Of a DNA stretch of 11,897 nt, positions 1 to 7,403 are shown piece by piece. The notes beneath the pieces were generated by a model. It saw only the letters and a list, made by a program, of their open reading frames with translations, did not search any database and was not told the origin of the DNA. Origin of the DNA: Bacteroidota bacterium. GTDB taxonomy: Bacteria > Bacteroidota > Bacteroidia > Chitinophagales > Chitinophagaceae. Every line of letters begins with the position of its first letter. Position 1 is the first letter of the stretch. The translations under genes and the position numbers were made by a program. The DNA is taken from positions 1-11,897 of the forward strand of contig JAFAAT010000216.1 of the NCBI GenBank assembly GCA_023426425.1, read 5' to 3'.

Positions 1-291
1 ACTACCTGGTACTATGAGACTGGCGAAAAAGCCGCGGAGTACAACTACCGGAATGGCCAGATTGATGGAGAGGTAGCGGCCTATTTTAAGAATGGCAAGG
101 TAAGTGAGTTTGGCTTGTATAAGAACAACGAACAAACGGGATCCTGGAAAGAGTTTTATGAGAACGGCAATGTGAAAGCCGAGGGAAATTATGCAAACGG
201 GAAAAAGAACGGGCCCTGGAAAGAATATGATGAAAATGGCAAGCTGTTGAAGACAGTGAAGTATAACAACGGTGTTGCTGCAAATAAATAA
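1..291 (+). CDS. YwqK/MORN-type repeat protein, 3' end only
   Basis: The reading frame is open from base 1 to a TAA stop at 289-291 and gives the last 96 residues of a protein whose start lies to the left of the window. The residues show repeats of about 20-25 amino acids built on aromatic residues and NG turns, such as YFKNGKVSEFGLY, WKEFYENGNVKAEGNY and WKEYDENGKLLK. This is the pattern of MORN_2/YwqK-type repeats, which fold as stacked beta-hairpins. Proteins of this type are common in Bacteroidota. Databases often label them 'toxin-antitoxin system YwqK family antitoxin', but that role is weakly founded and I do not infer it here. Nothing in the visible part is catalytic. No signal peptide can be judged because the N-terminus is missing. 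The next gene follows after 50 bases on the same strand. Confidence 0.8.
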   Translation, partial: TTWYYETGEKAAEYNYRNGQIDGEVAAYFKNGKVSEFGLYKNNEQTGSWKEFYENGNVKAEGNYANGKKNGPWKEYDENGKLLKTVKYNNGVAANK

Positions 292-300
292 AAATTCAGA

Positions 301-316
301 AGGGGCGTTTGCTCCT
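301..316 (+). other. small stem-loop between the repeat protein and the regulator
   Basis: AGGGGC at 301-306 can pair with GCTCCT at 311-316 (six pairs, one of them G-U) around a GTTT loop. It lies 10 bases after the stop of the upstream gene. No run of T follows, so it is at best a weak terminator or an RNA-processing hairpin. It could also be chance. Confidence 0.25.
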
Positions 317-341
317 ACTGCTTAATGGCTAAATAAATTTT

Positions 342-1499
342 ATGTCACAGACGATACTGATTATTGATGATGAGAAAGCTATCCGGAAGGCTCTGAATGA
401 GATTTTGAGCTTTGAGGGATTTAAGATTGACGAAGCTGCCGACGGTGCGGAAGGGCTGAAGAAGATAGAGGAGAACAACTATGACTGCATCATCTGTGAC
501 ATTAAGATGCCGAAGATGGATGGCATTGAATTGCTTCAGAAGACGCAGGAGCTGAAGCCGGACATTCCTTTCATTGTGATCTCGGGGCATGGGACCATTG
601 AGACAGCCGTAGATGCGGTGAAGAAAGGCGCGTATGACTATATCTCGAAGCCACCAGACCTGAACAGGATGCTGATTACGATTCGCAATGCGATGGACAA
701 GAAGTCGCTGGTGGCGGAGACCAGGCTGCTGAGAAAGAAAGTGTCTAAGGCCAGTGAGATGATAGGTAAGTCAGAGCCGATGGAGAAGATCAAGGAGACG
801 ATTGAGAAAGTGGCTCCAACTGATGCGAGGGTTTTGATAACGGGAGAAAACGGATCGGGAAAGGAGCTGGTGGCAAGGCGCATACATGAATTGAGTAACA
901 GGAATCATGCTCCGCTGATTGAGGTGAACTGTGCTGCTATTCCGGGGGAGCTTATAGAGAGTGAGTTGTTTGGTCATGAGAAAGGGTCTTTTACTTCGGC
1001 GATTAAGCAGAGGATAGGGAAATTTGAGCAAGCCAGTGGGGGAACCCTGTTTCTGGACGAGATTGGGGATATGAGTCTGGAGGCGCAGGCCAAGGTGTTG
1101 CGGGCCTTGCAGGAAGGAAAGATTACCCGTGTGGGTGGAGAGAAAGAGATAAAAGTGGATGTGCGGGTGCTGGCAGCTACCAATAAGAACCTGCTTGAGG
1201 AAGTGGAGGCGAAGAAATTCAGACTGGATCTTTACCACAGGTTGGGAGTGATATTGATCCATGTGCCGTCGCTGAATGACAGGAAGGATGACATACCGGT
1301 GTTGGTGGATCATTTTCTGAAGGAGATAAGTGAGGAGTATAAGCAGCCTGTGAAGGAGATGGAGCCTGCGGCGGTGAAGGCGTTGCAGGATTATAACTGG
1401 ACTGGGAACATCCGTGAGCTTAGGAATGTGGTGGAGCGGTTGATAATACTTTCGGAGAAGAAGATTACGAGGAAGGATGTGGAAGATTATATACTCTAA
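342..1499 (+). CDS. NtrC-like response regulator, receiver plus sigma-54 AAA+ domain, no HTH
   Basis: This is a two-component response regulator of 385 residues. The receiver domain (about 1-120) has the acidic pair D9/D10, the phospho-acceptor D53 in CDIKMP, S81 and K103. A sigma-54-interacting AAA+ domain (about 140-367) has Walker A GENGSGKE (168-175), GSFTSA (215-220) in place of the classical GAFTGA loop, Walker B LFLDE (236-240), an FRLDLYHRL arginine-finger segment and the sensor II motif GNIRELRNVVER (355-366). Only about 18 residues follow sensor II, so the Fis-type helix-turn-helix of full NtrC proteins (usually about 450 or more residues) is absent. From memory, a roughly 386-residue form of this architecture is widespread in Bacteroidota, so this looks like a family trait rather than a truncation. 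By family role it would remodel RNA polymerase-sigma-54 complexes on phosphorylation. The cognate kinase is not in the window. The ATG start puts the IIDDE strand at the normal distance. Confidence 0.93.
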   Translation: MSQTILIIDDEKAIRKALNEILSFEGFKIDEAADGAEGLKKIEENNYDCIICDIKMPKMDGIELLQKTQELKPDIPFIVISGHGTIETAVDAVKKGAYDYISKPPDLNRMLITIRNAMDKKSLVAETRLLRKKVSKASEMIGKSEPMEKIKETIEKVAPTDARVLITGENGSGKELVARRIHELSNRNHAPLIEVNCAAIPGELIESELFGHEKGSFTSAIKQRIGKFEQASGGTLFLDEIGDMSLEAQAKVLRALQEGKITRVGGEKEIKVDVRVLAATNKNLLEEVEAKKFRLDLYHRLGVILIHVPSLNDRKDDIPVLVDHFLKEISEEYKQPVKEMEPAAVKALQDYNWTGNIRELRNVVERLIILSEKKITRKDVEDYIL

Positions 1500-1554
1500 A
1501 AGTTAGTCGGTCAGCAGGAAAGCTATAGGATAACCTGATAAATTATATATTTAC

Positions 1555-1569
1555 AGGGTTAAATACCCT
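1555..1569 (+). other. short stem-loop just upstream of the GTG start
   Basis: AGGGT (1555-1559) and ACCCT (1565-1569) form a perfect 5-bp stem around TAAAT, ending three bases before the GTG start at 1573. It could affect initiation at this weak start. A stem this short is easily due to chance. Confidence 0.25.
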
Positions 1570-1572
1570 CTC

Positions 1573-4332
1573 GTGCGCGTAAGTTTTCTGTTGTTGATAT
1601 TGGCGATTTCTGCTATTGAAGCAAAAAGCCAGACTGTTATTAATAAATATGCAGCGGTACTTTCCCGTGATGCTTGCCAAAATATTATCAATGTAGACGC
1701 GGCTACAGATTTCGCTGTAGGTGATACCATATTGATGATACAAATGAAAGGCGCTACTATAGATGTGTCGAACACTGCAAGCTATGGTAATGTGACATCC
1801 TACAATGGAGCTGGTAATTATGAGTACAACATTATTGCAGCAAAAAATGGCAATGCGCTTGAGTTAAAACACACTGTCGTAAAGCAGTTTGATATACCTG
1901 CAGGAAAAGTACAGATAGTGAGAGTACCCTATTTCCCCTCCTATTCAGTAACTCAGCCGCACACTTGCGCACCCTGGGATGGCTCGAAAGGTGGTGTTTT
2001 TGCGATCAATGTTGCAGGAAACATAGACCTGCAAAACACAATAGATGTTTCATCCAAAGGTTTTAGAGCTGCTGCACTGGTCTATTACTCAAGTACCCCC
2101 TGCTCCGAGAATGGGTTTAAGTATGATGATAGTCCAACTACACTTGCGGCATTGAAAGGAGAGGGTATATATGATCCTGCGTATGGTGAAACAAATGGTA
2201 GAGGTGCTAACGCCAATGGCGGTGGCGGTGGCAACACCCATAATGGTGGTGGTGCTGGTGGCGGCAATGGTGGTTCCGGGGGGCTTGGAGGGAAAGAGAG
2301 CCCGGTTTGTTTTCCGCCGCTGGCAAATGGCGGGGTAGGAGGGAATGCCTTGCCTTACACAAACTCAGCCAATCGCATCTTTCTTGGTGGCGGTGCAGGC
2401 CAGGGACATGCTAATAACGCTCATGGTAGTACAGGTGGTAATGGTGGAGGTATAATCATCATAAATGCACAATCGGTTTCGGGGAATGGCAACAGTTTAC
2501 TCGCAAATGGCGGAAATGGTGGAAGTTGTCTGGGAAATTGCTGGGATGCTCAACCTGGTGGCGGAGCAGGAGGAACAATACTGATAAGTGCTCAAAGTTA
2601 CTCCTCTCAGGTGATAGTCAGTGCAAATGGTGGCGATGGAGGAAGTCTTTCGAATGGGAATGCAACAGGCCAGAATGGAACTGGCGGCGGCGGCGGCGGT
2701 GGTGTAATCTGGATGAGTTCAGGTTCGGTGCCCGCAATGGTAAGTACTTCTGTTAATGGTGGAGCAAAGGGATTATTTCTCACGAATTCTAATGATTCAT
2801 GGGGAGCTACAGACGGGCAGGCCGGGCAAGTAATAAATAGTCTTCAGCTTCCCCAACTAAACAGCCTTTTCGTGGGGAATCAAATAAATGTGGACTTTAC
2901 AGCCGCTGCGGGTTCAAACTGCCTGGAGCGTGTTTTCACTGATATCACAACCACTACATCTTCCGGTATTATTTCCTGGCATTGGAACTTTGGAGGGTTG
3001 GGTACCTCCACACAACAGAATCCCTCCTTCACTTTTCCGGGACCCGGCACATATAATGTTTCACTCATAGTTACAGATGGCAATGGGTGCAAAGACAGTG
3101 TGACGAAACCAATCACTATTGCGCCATCGGAGTTTGCTACTGCGGGCGGTGACACCACAATTTGTGCAGGCGTACAGGCGAATATCTGGGCTGCTGGTGG
3201 CGTCAGTTATAGTTGGTCCCCTGCATATGGATTAGCCACTCCCAATGCTGCTTCTACTGCTGCATATCCTGCCACAACTACCAACTATATAGTTACAGTC
3301 ACTGACGCTACCGGCTGTATTGATCAGGATACAGTTACTGTAACTGTATTACCTGCTCCAAGTGTAAGTGCAGGGAGTGACACTACGGTGTGTAAAGGAA
3401 GCTCTATAACACTAGTTGGTTCAGCAAATGGGCCATTTTCCTGGCAGCCTGCGTCAAGATTTCCTAATCCTTTTGCACCAACACAAACCGTTACCGTAAA
3501 CGACACGAGTTATTTCTCCTTAGTATCTACAGGAGCAAATGGTTGTATCGGTGCGGACACGGTTGCTGTATATGTCTTTCCGGATCCAGTATTCGCAGTT
3601 ACTCCGCCATCTGCAACGATTTGCAAAGGGGATACACTCAACCTGATGGCTTCTGGAGGATCAACTTATTTGTGGAGTCCGGGTGTTGATATTTCGGATG
3701 TCACTTCGGCTACTACTACTGTATATCCAACAGACAACCAGACCTATTTTGTACAAATAACTGATACAGTCTGTCATTATGCAGACACACTTGAAATCCG
3801 GGTGTCGGTCGAGCTAAGTCCTGAACTGACTCTTACTAAGAGCAATGACATCACCTGTGATGTGGCCAGTGCGCAACTGGGGGCGCGAGGTGCATATAAA
3901 TACACATGGTTTCCTGCAGCCTCGTTGTCGAACCCCTTAATTCCAAACCCGGTGACTACAACCCGCGATACCAGATGGTACTATGTCACGGGGGAAACGT
4001 TGAATGGATGCAAGTCTCTGGATAGTATTCAAGTAAAGGTTGATTTCTCTGAGTCGGAGAAAATATTTGTACCAGATGCCTTTACACCTAATGGCGATGG
4101 GAAGAATGATTGCTTCAGCGTGAAGTTTGCGGTCCCCACTGAAAGCTTTTATCTGGCGATCTATAACAGGTTCGGTGAACTGGTTTTCGATAGTCGTGAC
4201 CGACTGGATTGCTGGGATGGCAGGCATCGGGGTGTCCTGCAACCATTGGGCACGTACTATTATTACTACCAAATTCGCACGGAAGGGTGTGGTGAAATCT
4301 TCGGTAAGGGTGATGTACATTTGCTCAGGTAG
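1573..4332 (+). CDS. secreted T9SS (type B) multidomain surface protein, Gly-rich and Ig-like
   Basis: A large extracellular or cell-surface protein of 919 residues. Residues 1-19 look like a signal peptide (MRVSFLLLILAISAIEA). The next 150 or so residues resemble an N-terminal module recurrent in Bacteroidota secreted proteins (GDTILMIQMKGA, WDGSKGGVFAI). A glycine-rich region (about 209-400) alternates GGNGG-type loops with short beta strands such as GGTILISAQS, suggesting a beta-helix-like fold. A PKD domain follows (about 437-517, with WHWNFG and GTYNVSLIVTD). Then come four Ig-like repeats of about 77 residues, each starting near an (I/V/T)C motif and containing a YxWxP-type core. The C-terminus (about 829-919, VPDAFTPNGDG and a YYYYYQI strand) matches the gliding-motility-associated/T9SS type B sorting domain. 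The start is GTG; no ATG lies between the in-frame stop at 1531-1533 and the signal peptide. A -7-like TATATTTA sits at 1546-1553. Role as adhesin or matrix protein is inferred; the ligand is unknown. Confidence 0.9.
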   Translation: MRVSFLLLILAISAIEAKSQTVINKYAAVLSRDACQNIINVDAATDFAVGDTILMIQMKGATIDVSNTASYGNVTSYNGAGNYEYNIIAAKNGNALELKHTVVKQFDIPAGKVQIVRVPYFPSYSVTQPHTCAPWDGSKGGVFAINVAGNIDLQNTIDVSSKGFRAAALVYYSSTPCSENGFKYDDSPTTLAALKGEGIYDPAYGETNGRGANANGGGGGNTHNGGGAGGGNGGSGGLGGKESPVCFPPLANGGVGGNALPYTNSANRIFLGGGAGQGHANNAHGSTGGNGGGIIIINAQSVSGNGNSLLANGGNGGSCLGNCWDAQPGGGAGGTILISAQSYSSQVIVSANGGDGGSLSNGNATGQNGTGGGGGGGVIWMSSGSVPAMVSTSVNGGAKGLFLTNSNDSWGATDGQAGQVINSLQLPQLNSLFVGNQINVDFTAAAGSNCLERVFTDITTTTSSGIISWHWNFGGLGTSTQQNPSFTFPGPGTYNVSLIVTDGNGCKDSVTKPITIAPSEFATAGGDTTICAGVQANIWAAGGVSYSWSPAYGLATPNAASTAAYPATTTNYIVTVTDATGCIDQDTVTVTVLPAPSVSAGSDTTVCKGSSITLVGSANGPFSWQPASRFPNPFAPTQTVTVNDTSYFSLVSTGANGCIGADTVAVYVFPDPVFAVTPPSATICKGDTLNLMASGGSTYLWSPGVDISDVTSATTTVYPTDNQTYFVQITDTVCHYADTLEIRVSVELSPELTLTKSNDITCDVASAQLGARGAYKYTWFPAASLSNPLIPNPVTTTRDTRWYYVTGETLNGCKSLDSIQVKVDFSESEKIFVPDAFTPNGDGKNDCFSVKFAVPTESFYLAIYNRFGELVFDSRDRLDCWDGRHRGVLQPLGTYYYYYQIRTEGCGEIFGKGDVHLLR
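2683..2703 (+). repeat. GGC/GGT triplet microsatellite coding for poly-glycine
   Basis: Five GGC codons in a row followed by two GGT codons encode seven glycines inside the glycine-rich region of the secreted protein. It keeps the reading frame, so copy-number change would alter loop length and not break the gene. Confidence 0.8.
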
Positions 4333-4349
4333 CATATTACGTTCCGACA

Positions 4350-5546
4350 TTGAAGCTGTACCCCCTGATTACTGCCAAACGACTGCTTGAAGAAGTAGTT
4401 ATGTTCCCGTTTGTTCTTGTGGGAAAAGCTATTGCCAGCTTGAAGCCTCTGCGAGAGGAGTATGACATCTTCATGCTTCTGCCGACTTATGGCATTGGTG
4501 GTGCTGAAAGAGCGAATGGTGCCGTGGTTGATGCTGTAAGTGATCAGAAGACTATTATTTATTTCACCCGACATTCTCCGAATGATGGGTTAAGGCACCT
4601 CTTTGATCGTCCGCATGTGAAGATGGTAGACATAAGCAGGTATACCGACAACAAGTGGATTTACTTTGCGAATTTTATATACAGAGGCATATGTGCTTAC
4701 CACATTAATAGGCAACGCAAGGTGCCGGTGGTCTTTAACGGACAGTGCAACTTTGCGTACAAGCTCTTTCCGCACTTGAAAAAGGAAGTGCTGAAGACTG
4801 AGCTTATCCATACTTCAGAGAGGAAGTTTTCGTGGGTGACTTTTCCATATGTCCCGTTTATAGATCACCGGGTGATGGTAGCAGACAACATCATCAATCA
4901 GCACCTGGAATATTACAGGGAACTTGGTATTGACAGTAAATACGACAAAAGGATAAGTAAGATATTCTATACTATTCACGTGCCGGACGACCTGCCTGCA
5001 AAGGCGGAGGATGGAAGACTCAGGGTTTATTATGCAGGGCGGGGTGGATACCAGAAGAGGCTGGATGTTTTGTTCGAGATCATTAGGAGGATACAAGCCG
5101 AAGCATTGCCTGTGGATGTACATCTGGCGGGAAGCTTTAGGGATGAAATACCAGAGGATATTTTTCAAGCGGTGCAATGGCATGGGCAGATTTCTTCTAC
5201 TGAAGAAATGTATGCACTTCATAAGTCGATGGACGTGTATCTGCTCACCTCAAGGTTTGAAGGATTTCCGCTGGCCATCATGGAAGCAATGAGCTGTGGA
5301 GTAGCAATAGTGGCTACTGCAGTAGATGGGATACCTGAGCATATAAAGGATGATGAGAATGGCCTGTTGATACGCTCGAGGGAAGATTATGAGATTGTAG
5401 AGGAAGGGTTAGCGCATATTAAGAAGCTGTTGGGGAATCAGCAATTGAGACGACATATTGCAACGACTAACCACAATTATGCAAAGAAGTATTTTGGGAG
5501 GGAGGTTTTCGTAAGTTCATATAGAAGGTTATTCAGACTAGATTAA
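4350..5546 (+). CDS. GT4-type glycosyltransferase (GT-B fold)
   Basis: A cytoplasmic, probably membrane-associated glycosyltransferase of 398 residues. The N-terminal Rossmann half has the glycine-rich loop GIGGAER (48-54). The C-terminal donor-binding half has YYAGRGGYQKRLD (227-239), HLAGSF (258-263) and the EX7E signature EGFPLAIMEAM (E304 and E312), followed by PEHI...NGLL. This pattern is typical of GT4 retaining transferases that use nucleotide sugars. The acceptor and sugar cannot be read from the sequence. The start is uncertain: TTG at 4350 gives an N-terminal stretch (KLYPLITAKRLLEEVVMFPF) that resembles related Bacteroidota proteins, while the first ATG is at 4401 and would still leave the catalytic motifs intact. 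No ATG occurs upstream in frame. The gene begins 17 bases after the secreted-protein stop and ends 8 bases before the flippase, so it is probably cotranscribed with both and acts in polysaccharide or glycoprotein glycan assembly. Confidence 0.9.
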   Translation: MKLYPLITAKRLLEEVVMFPFVLVGKAIASLKPLREEYDIFMLLPTYGIGGAERANGAVVDAVSDQKTIIYFTRHSPNDGLRHLFDRPHVKMVDISRYTDNKWIYFANFIYRGICAYHINRQRKVPVVFNGQCNFAYKLFPHLKKEVLKTELIHTSERKFSWVTFPYVPFIDHRVMVADNIINQHLEYYRELGIDSKYDKRISKIFYTIHVPDDLPAKAEDGRLRVYYAGRGGYQKRLDVLFEIIRRIQAEALPVDVHLAGSFRDEIPEDIFQAVQWHGQISSTEEMYALHKSMDVYLLTSRFEGFPLAIMEAMSCGVAIVATAVDGIPEHIKDDENGLLIRSREDYEIVEEGLAHIKKLLGNQQLRRHIATTNHNYAKKYFGREVFVSSYRRLFRLD

Positions 5547-5554
5547 ACTTTCAC

Positions 5555-7042
5555 ATGGGTATTGTTTTCCGGCAATCTATAAAAACATCTATTGTCACGT
5601 TTACCGGGGCTGCGCTCGGGGCGGTGACGATGTACCTGGGGATGAAGCTGATACCGGAGCAGGAGTGGGGATTCAGGAACAACCTGAACAACCAGGCTGT
5701 GGTGGGTGGGCAGGTGTTTTTGCTGGGATTGCATAATACGCTGAGCGTTTATATCCATAAGTATAACTACCAGGATAAGCGTAGGGCGGCATTGATTACG
5801 ATGTCGTTTGTGCTGCCTTTCCTGGTGACGACGGTGGCGGCATTGCTGTTTTTCCTATTGAAGCCGCAGATTTTGCAGCTTTTCCAGGAGAGAGATATTC
5901 CTTTCGTTAGTAAATACTATTACCTGGTGCCGCTGAATGTGCTGTTTCTTTCGGGGGTGTACCTGTTTGAACAGTACCTGATCTCGGAGCTGAAGGTGGC
6001 TAAGGCTACTTTTAACAGGGAGATTGTGCTGAGGGTGCTGAACCTGGTGCTGATACTATCGTATGTTTCCGGGTATATAGATTTCGAAGGGTTTATTGTG
6101 GGGACGGTGGCGGTATTTCTGGTGCCGCTGGGGATAGCGTACTGGTTTTCGAGGCAGACGGGAGGTTTTCAGCTATCGCTGAACTGGAAAGTGTTTAATA
6201 AGGAGGAGCGTAAGAAGCTGGTGGACTTTTCGGGGTATCACTCGCTCATTAATATTCAGGGGAATTTGATGGGCTTTCTGGACGCGCTGATGCTGCCGGT
6301 GCTGGCGCCAGCGGGGCTGGCGATCGTGGGTGTGTATATGGGTGCTATTCTTATTGCTTCTTTTTTGCAGATACCATTCAGGGCGATGCAGAATGCGACT
6401 TTTCCTATTCTGGCACAGGCGTTCAGGGACAATGACAGGGCGAAGATCCAGGATGTGTTTAACAGGTCGTCTATAAATATTCTGATTGCGTCGTTGGGGT
6501 TGTTTGTGTTGATTGGCTGTCAGATGGACAAGATCACCCAGACGCTGCCCCCGATTTATGAGGCGCTGACGCCGTTGTTCTTTATTCTTTCGATAGGGCG
6601 GCTGGTGGACATGGCTACGGGGATGAATGATCATGTTTTGAGTATCTCTAATCTGTACCGGTATAATTTCTGGTTTTCGCTGTTGTTGCTGGTGATGCTG
6701 TTTGTGTTTAACCTGTTGCTGATACCGATTTATGGAGTGTATGGGGCGGCGTGGGGTAGTTCGGCGGCGGCGGTGGTATTTAATGTGATGAAATTCTGGA
6801 TTGTGAGGCGGAAGCTGCAGCTGCAGCCGTTTTCGGTTCAGACACTGAAGGTGGTGCTGGCGGCTGGGGTGAGTTTTGTGATTGGGTGGTTTTTGCCGGA
6901 GATGATTAATTTCTGGGTGGATATTGTGTTGCGCAGTGGGATAATCATGGTGGTGTTTGTGGGGATGTTGATATTCCTGAGGCCATCTGCGGACCTGAAC
7001 AGCTACCTGGCATCGGCGGTGCGAAGCCGGCGGTTGTTTTAG
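5555..7042 (+). CDS. polysaccharide/oligosaccharide flippase-like membrane protein (Wzx type)
   Basis: An integral inner-membrane protein of 495 residues with about 12-14 hydrophobic segments, for example near residues 11-31, 78-103, 121-140, 157-175, 179-197, 255-275, 305-322, 340-358, 371-392, 395-415, 430-448 and 459-475. The overall form (RQSIKTSIVTFTGAALGAVTMYLG at the start, amphipathic loops between paired helices, GVYGAAWGSSAAAVV late in the chain) fits the MOP/PST superfamily of oligosaccharide flippases. These move undecaprenyl-linked sugar units to the periplasmic face. The substrate cannot be inferred. It starts at ATG 8 bases after the glycosyltransferase stop, which supports an operon and a shared pathway. 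The coding strand is visibly rich in CTG, GTG and GGG codons compared with the secreted-protein gene upstream. No polymerase or ligase gene is visible, so the pathway must be completed elsewhere. Confidence 0.87.
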   Translation: MGIVFRQSIKTSIVTFTGAALGAVTMYLGMKLIPEQEWGFRNNLNNQAVVGGQVFLLGLHNTLSVYIHKYNYQDKRRAALITMSFVLPFLVTTVAALLFFLLKPQILQLFQERDIPFVSKYYYLVPLNVLFLSGVYLFEQYLISELKVAKATFNREIVLRVLNLVLILSYVSGYIDFEGFIVGTVAVFLVPLGIAYWFSRQTGGFQLSLNWKVFNKEERKKLVDFSGYHSLINIQGNLMGFLDALMLPVLAPAGLAIVGVYMGAILIASFLQIPFRAMQNATFPILAQAFRDNDRAKIQDVFNRSSINILIASLGLFVLIGCQMDKITQTLPPIYEALTPLFFILSIGRLVDMATGMNDHVLSISNLYRYNFWFSLLLLVMLFVFNLLLIPIYGVYGAAWGSSAAAVVFNVMKFWIVRRKLQLQPFSVQTLKVVLAAGVSFVIGWFLPEMINFWVDIVLRSGIIMVVFVGMLIFLRPSADLNSYLASAVRSRRLF

Positions 7043-7055
7043 GGGCTGTGGAGGT

Positions 7056-7110
7056 CTATTGCAGGCCTATTGCAGGCCTATTACGCGCCTTTTACTGGCC
7101 TATTACGTTT
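7056..7110 (+). repeat. 11-bp tandem repeat, five units
   Basis: Five head-to-tail units of exactly 11 bases lie just after the flippase stop. They are CTATTGCAGGC (7056-7066), CTATTGCAGGC (7067-7077), CTATTACGCGC (7078-7088), CTTTTACTGGC (7089-7099) and CTATTACGTTT (7100-7110). The first two are identical and the rest diverge in the second half. The period is not a multiple of three and I see no convincing gene across it. The function is unknown. The rest of the spacer to 7258 shows nothing I recognise. Confidence 0.85.
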
Positions 7111-7258
7111 TCTTGCGGGAATTTGGGGAGGAAAGGGAGTGTATTGAGCCGGAAACTTCGTGTAAATGGGTGGTTGGGAGGCTATGCAGAGAGGAGTAAA
7201 GGTGGGCTGACGAAAAAAAGATTGAGTTTTGATGCTGATTATCAAGCAGTTATAGAAA

Positions 7259-7291
7259 CACCCTAAAAATTACTAATAATTTTTTTGGGTG
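7259..7291 (+). repeat. AT-rich inverted repeat upstream of rplM
   Basis: The left arm CACCCTAAAAATTA (7259-7272) is almost the reverse complement of the right arm TAATTTTTTTGGGTG (7277-7291). The arms differ by one small bulge, and the loop is CTAA. The right arm contains the TTTG that I assign as the -33 box of the rplM promoter. It could be an operator, the terminator of the flippase operon in RNA form, or both. There is no separate U-tract after it, which weakens the terminator reading. Confidence 0.6.
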
Positions 7292-7315
7292 AATGATTTG
7301 CTCCCTCTACCTTTG
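7284..7315 (+). promoter_or_regulatory. rplM operon promoter (Bacteroidota type)
   Basis: TTTG at 7284-7287, a 20-base spacer and TACCTTTG at 7308-7315 match the Bacteroidota primary-sigma consensus TTTG / TAnnTTTG. Transcription should start near 7320-7322. That gives a leader of about 83 bases before the rplM ATG. The downstream ribosomal genes make a strong promoter here expected. Confidence 0.65.
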
Positions 7316-7337
7316 CAGTCCTTAAAAAAATCAGGCG

Positions 7338-7367
7338 GCAATGGGTTGTTCCTCACTCAACCACTGC
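7338..7367 (+). promoter_or_regulatory. stem-loop in the rplM leader, possible L13 autoregulatory site
   Basis: Within the predicted leader, GGTTG (7344-7348) pairs with CAACC (7358-7362). The stem continues imperfectly (GCA 7338-7340 with TGC 7365-7367, T7342 with A7363) around a nine-base loop. Ribosomal protein operons are often controlled by a leader structure that binds one of their own products. Assigning that role here is inference, since the structure is short and I cannot test conservation. Confidence 0.35.
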
Positions 7368-7403
7368 GTCTAACAAATTAAGAGTAAAATTATTCAATAA
7401 GAG

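Noticed and set aside
771..1313. Long antisense open frame (180 codons) opposite the response regulator
   Set aside because: It lies wholly inside a well-supported conserved gene and reads as a His/Gln/Leu-rich shadow without domain pattern.
7048..7266. 72-codon open frame starting at GTG after the flippase
   Set aside because: It runs through the 11-bp repeat and a G-rich spacer, has no recognisable pattern, starts at a non-ATG codon and has no promoter; probably chance.
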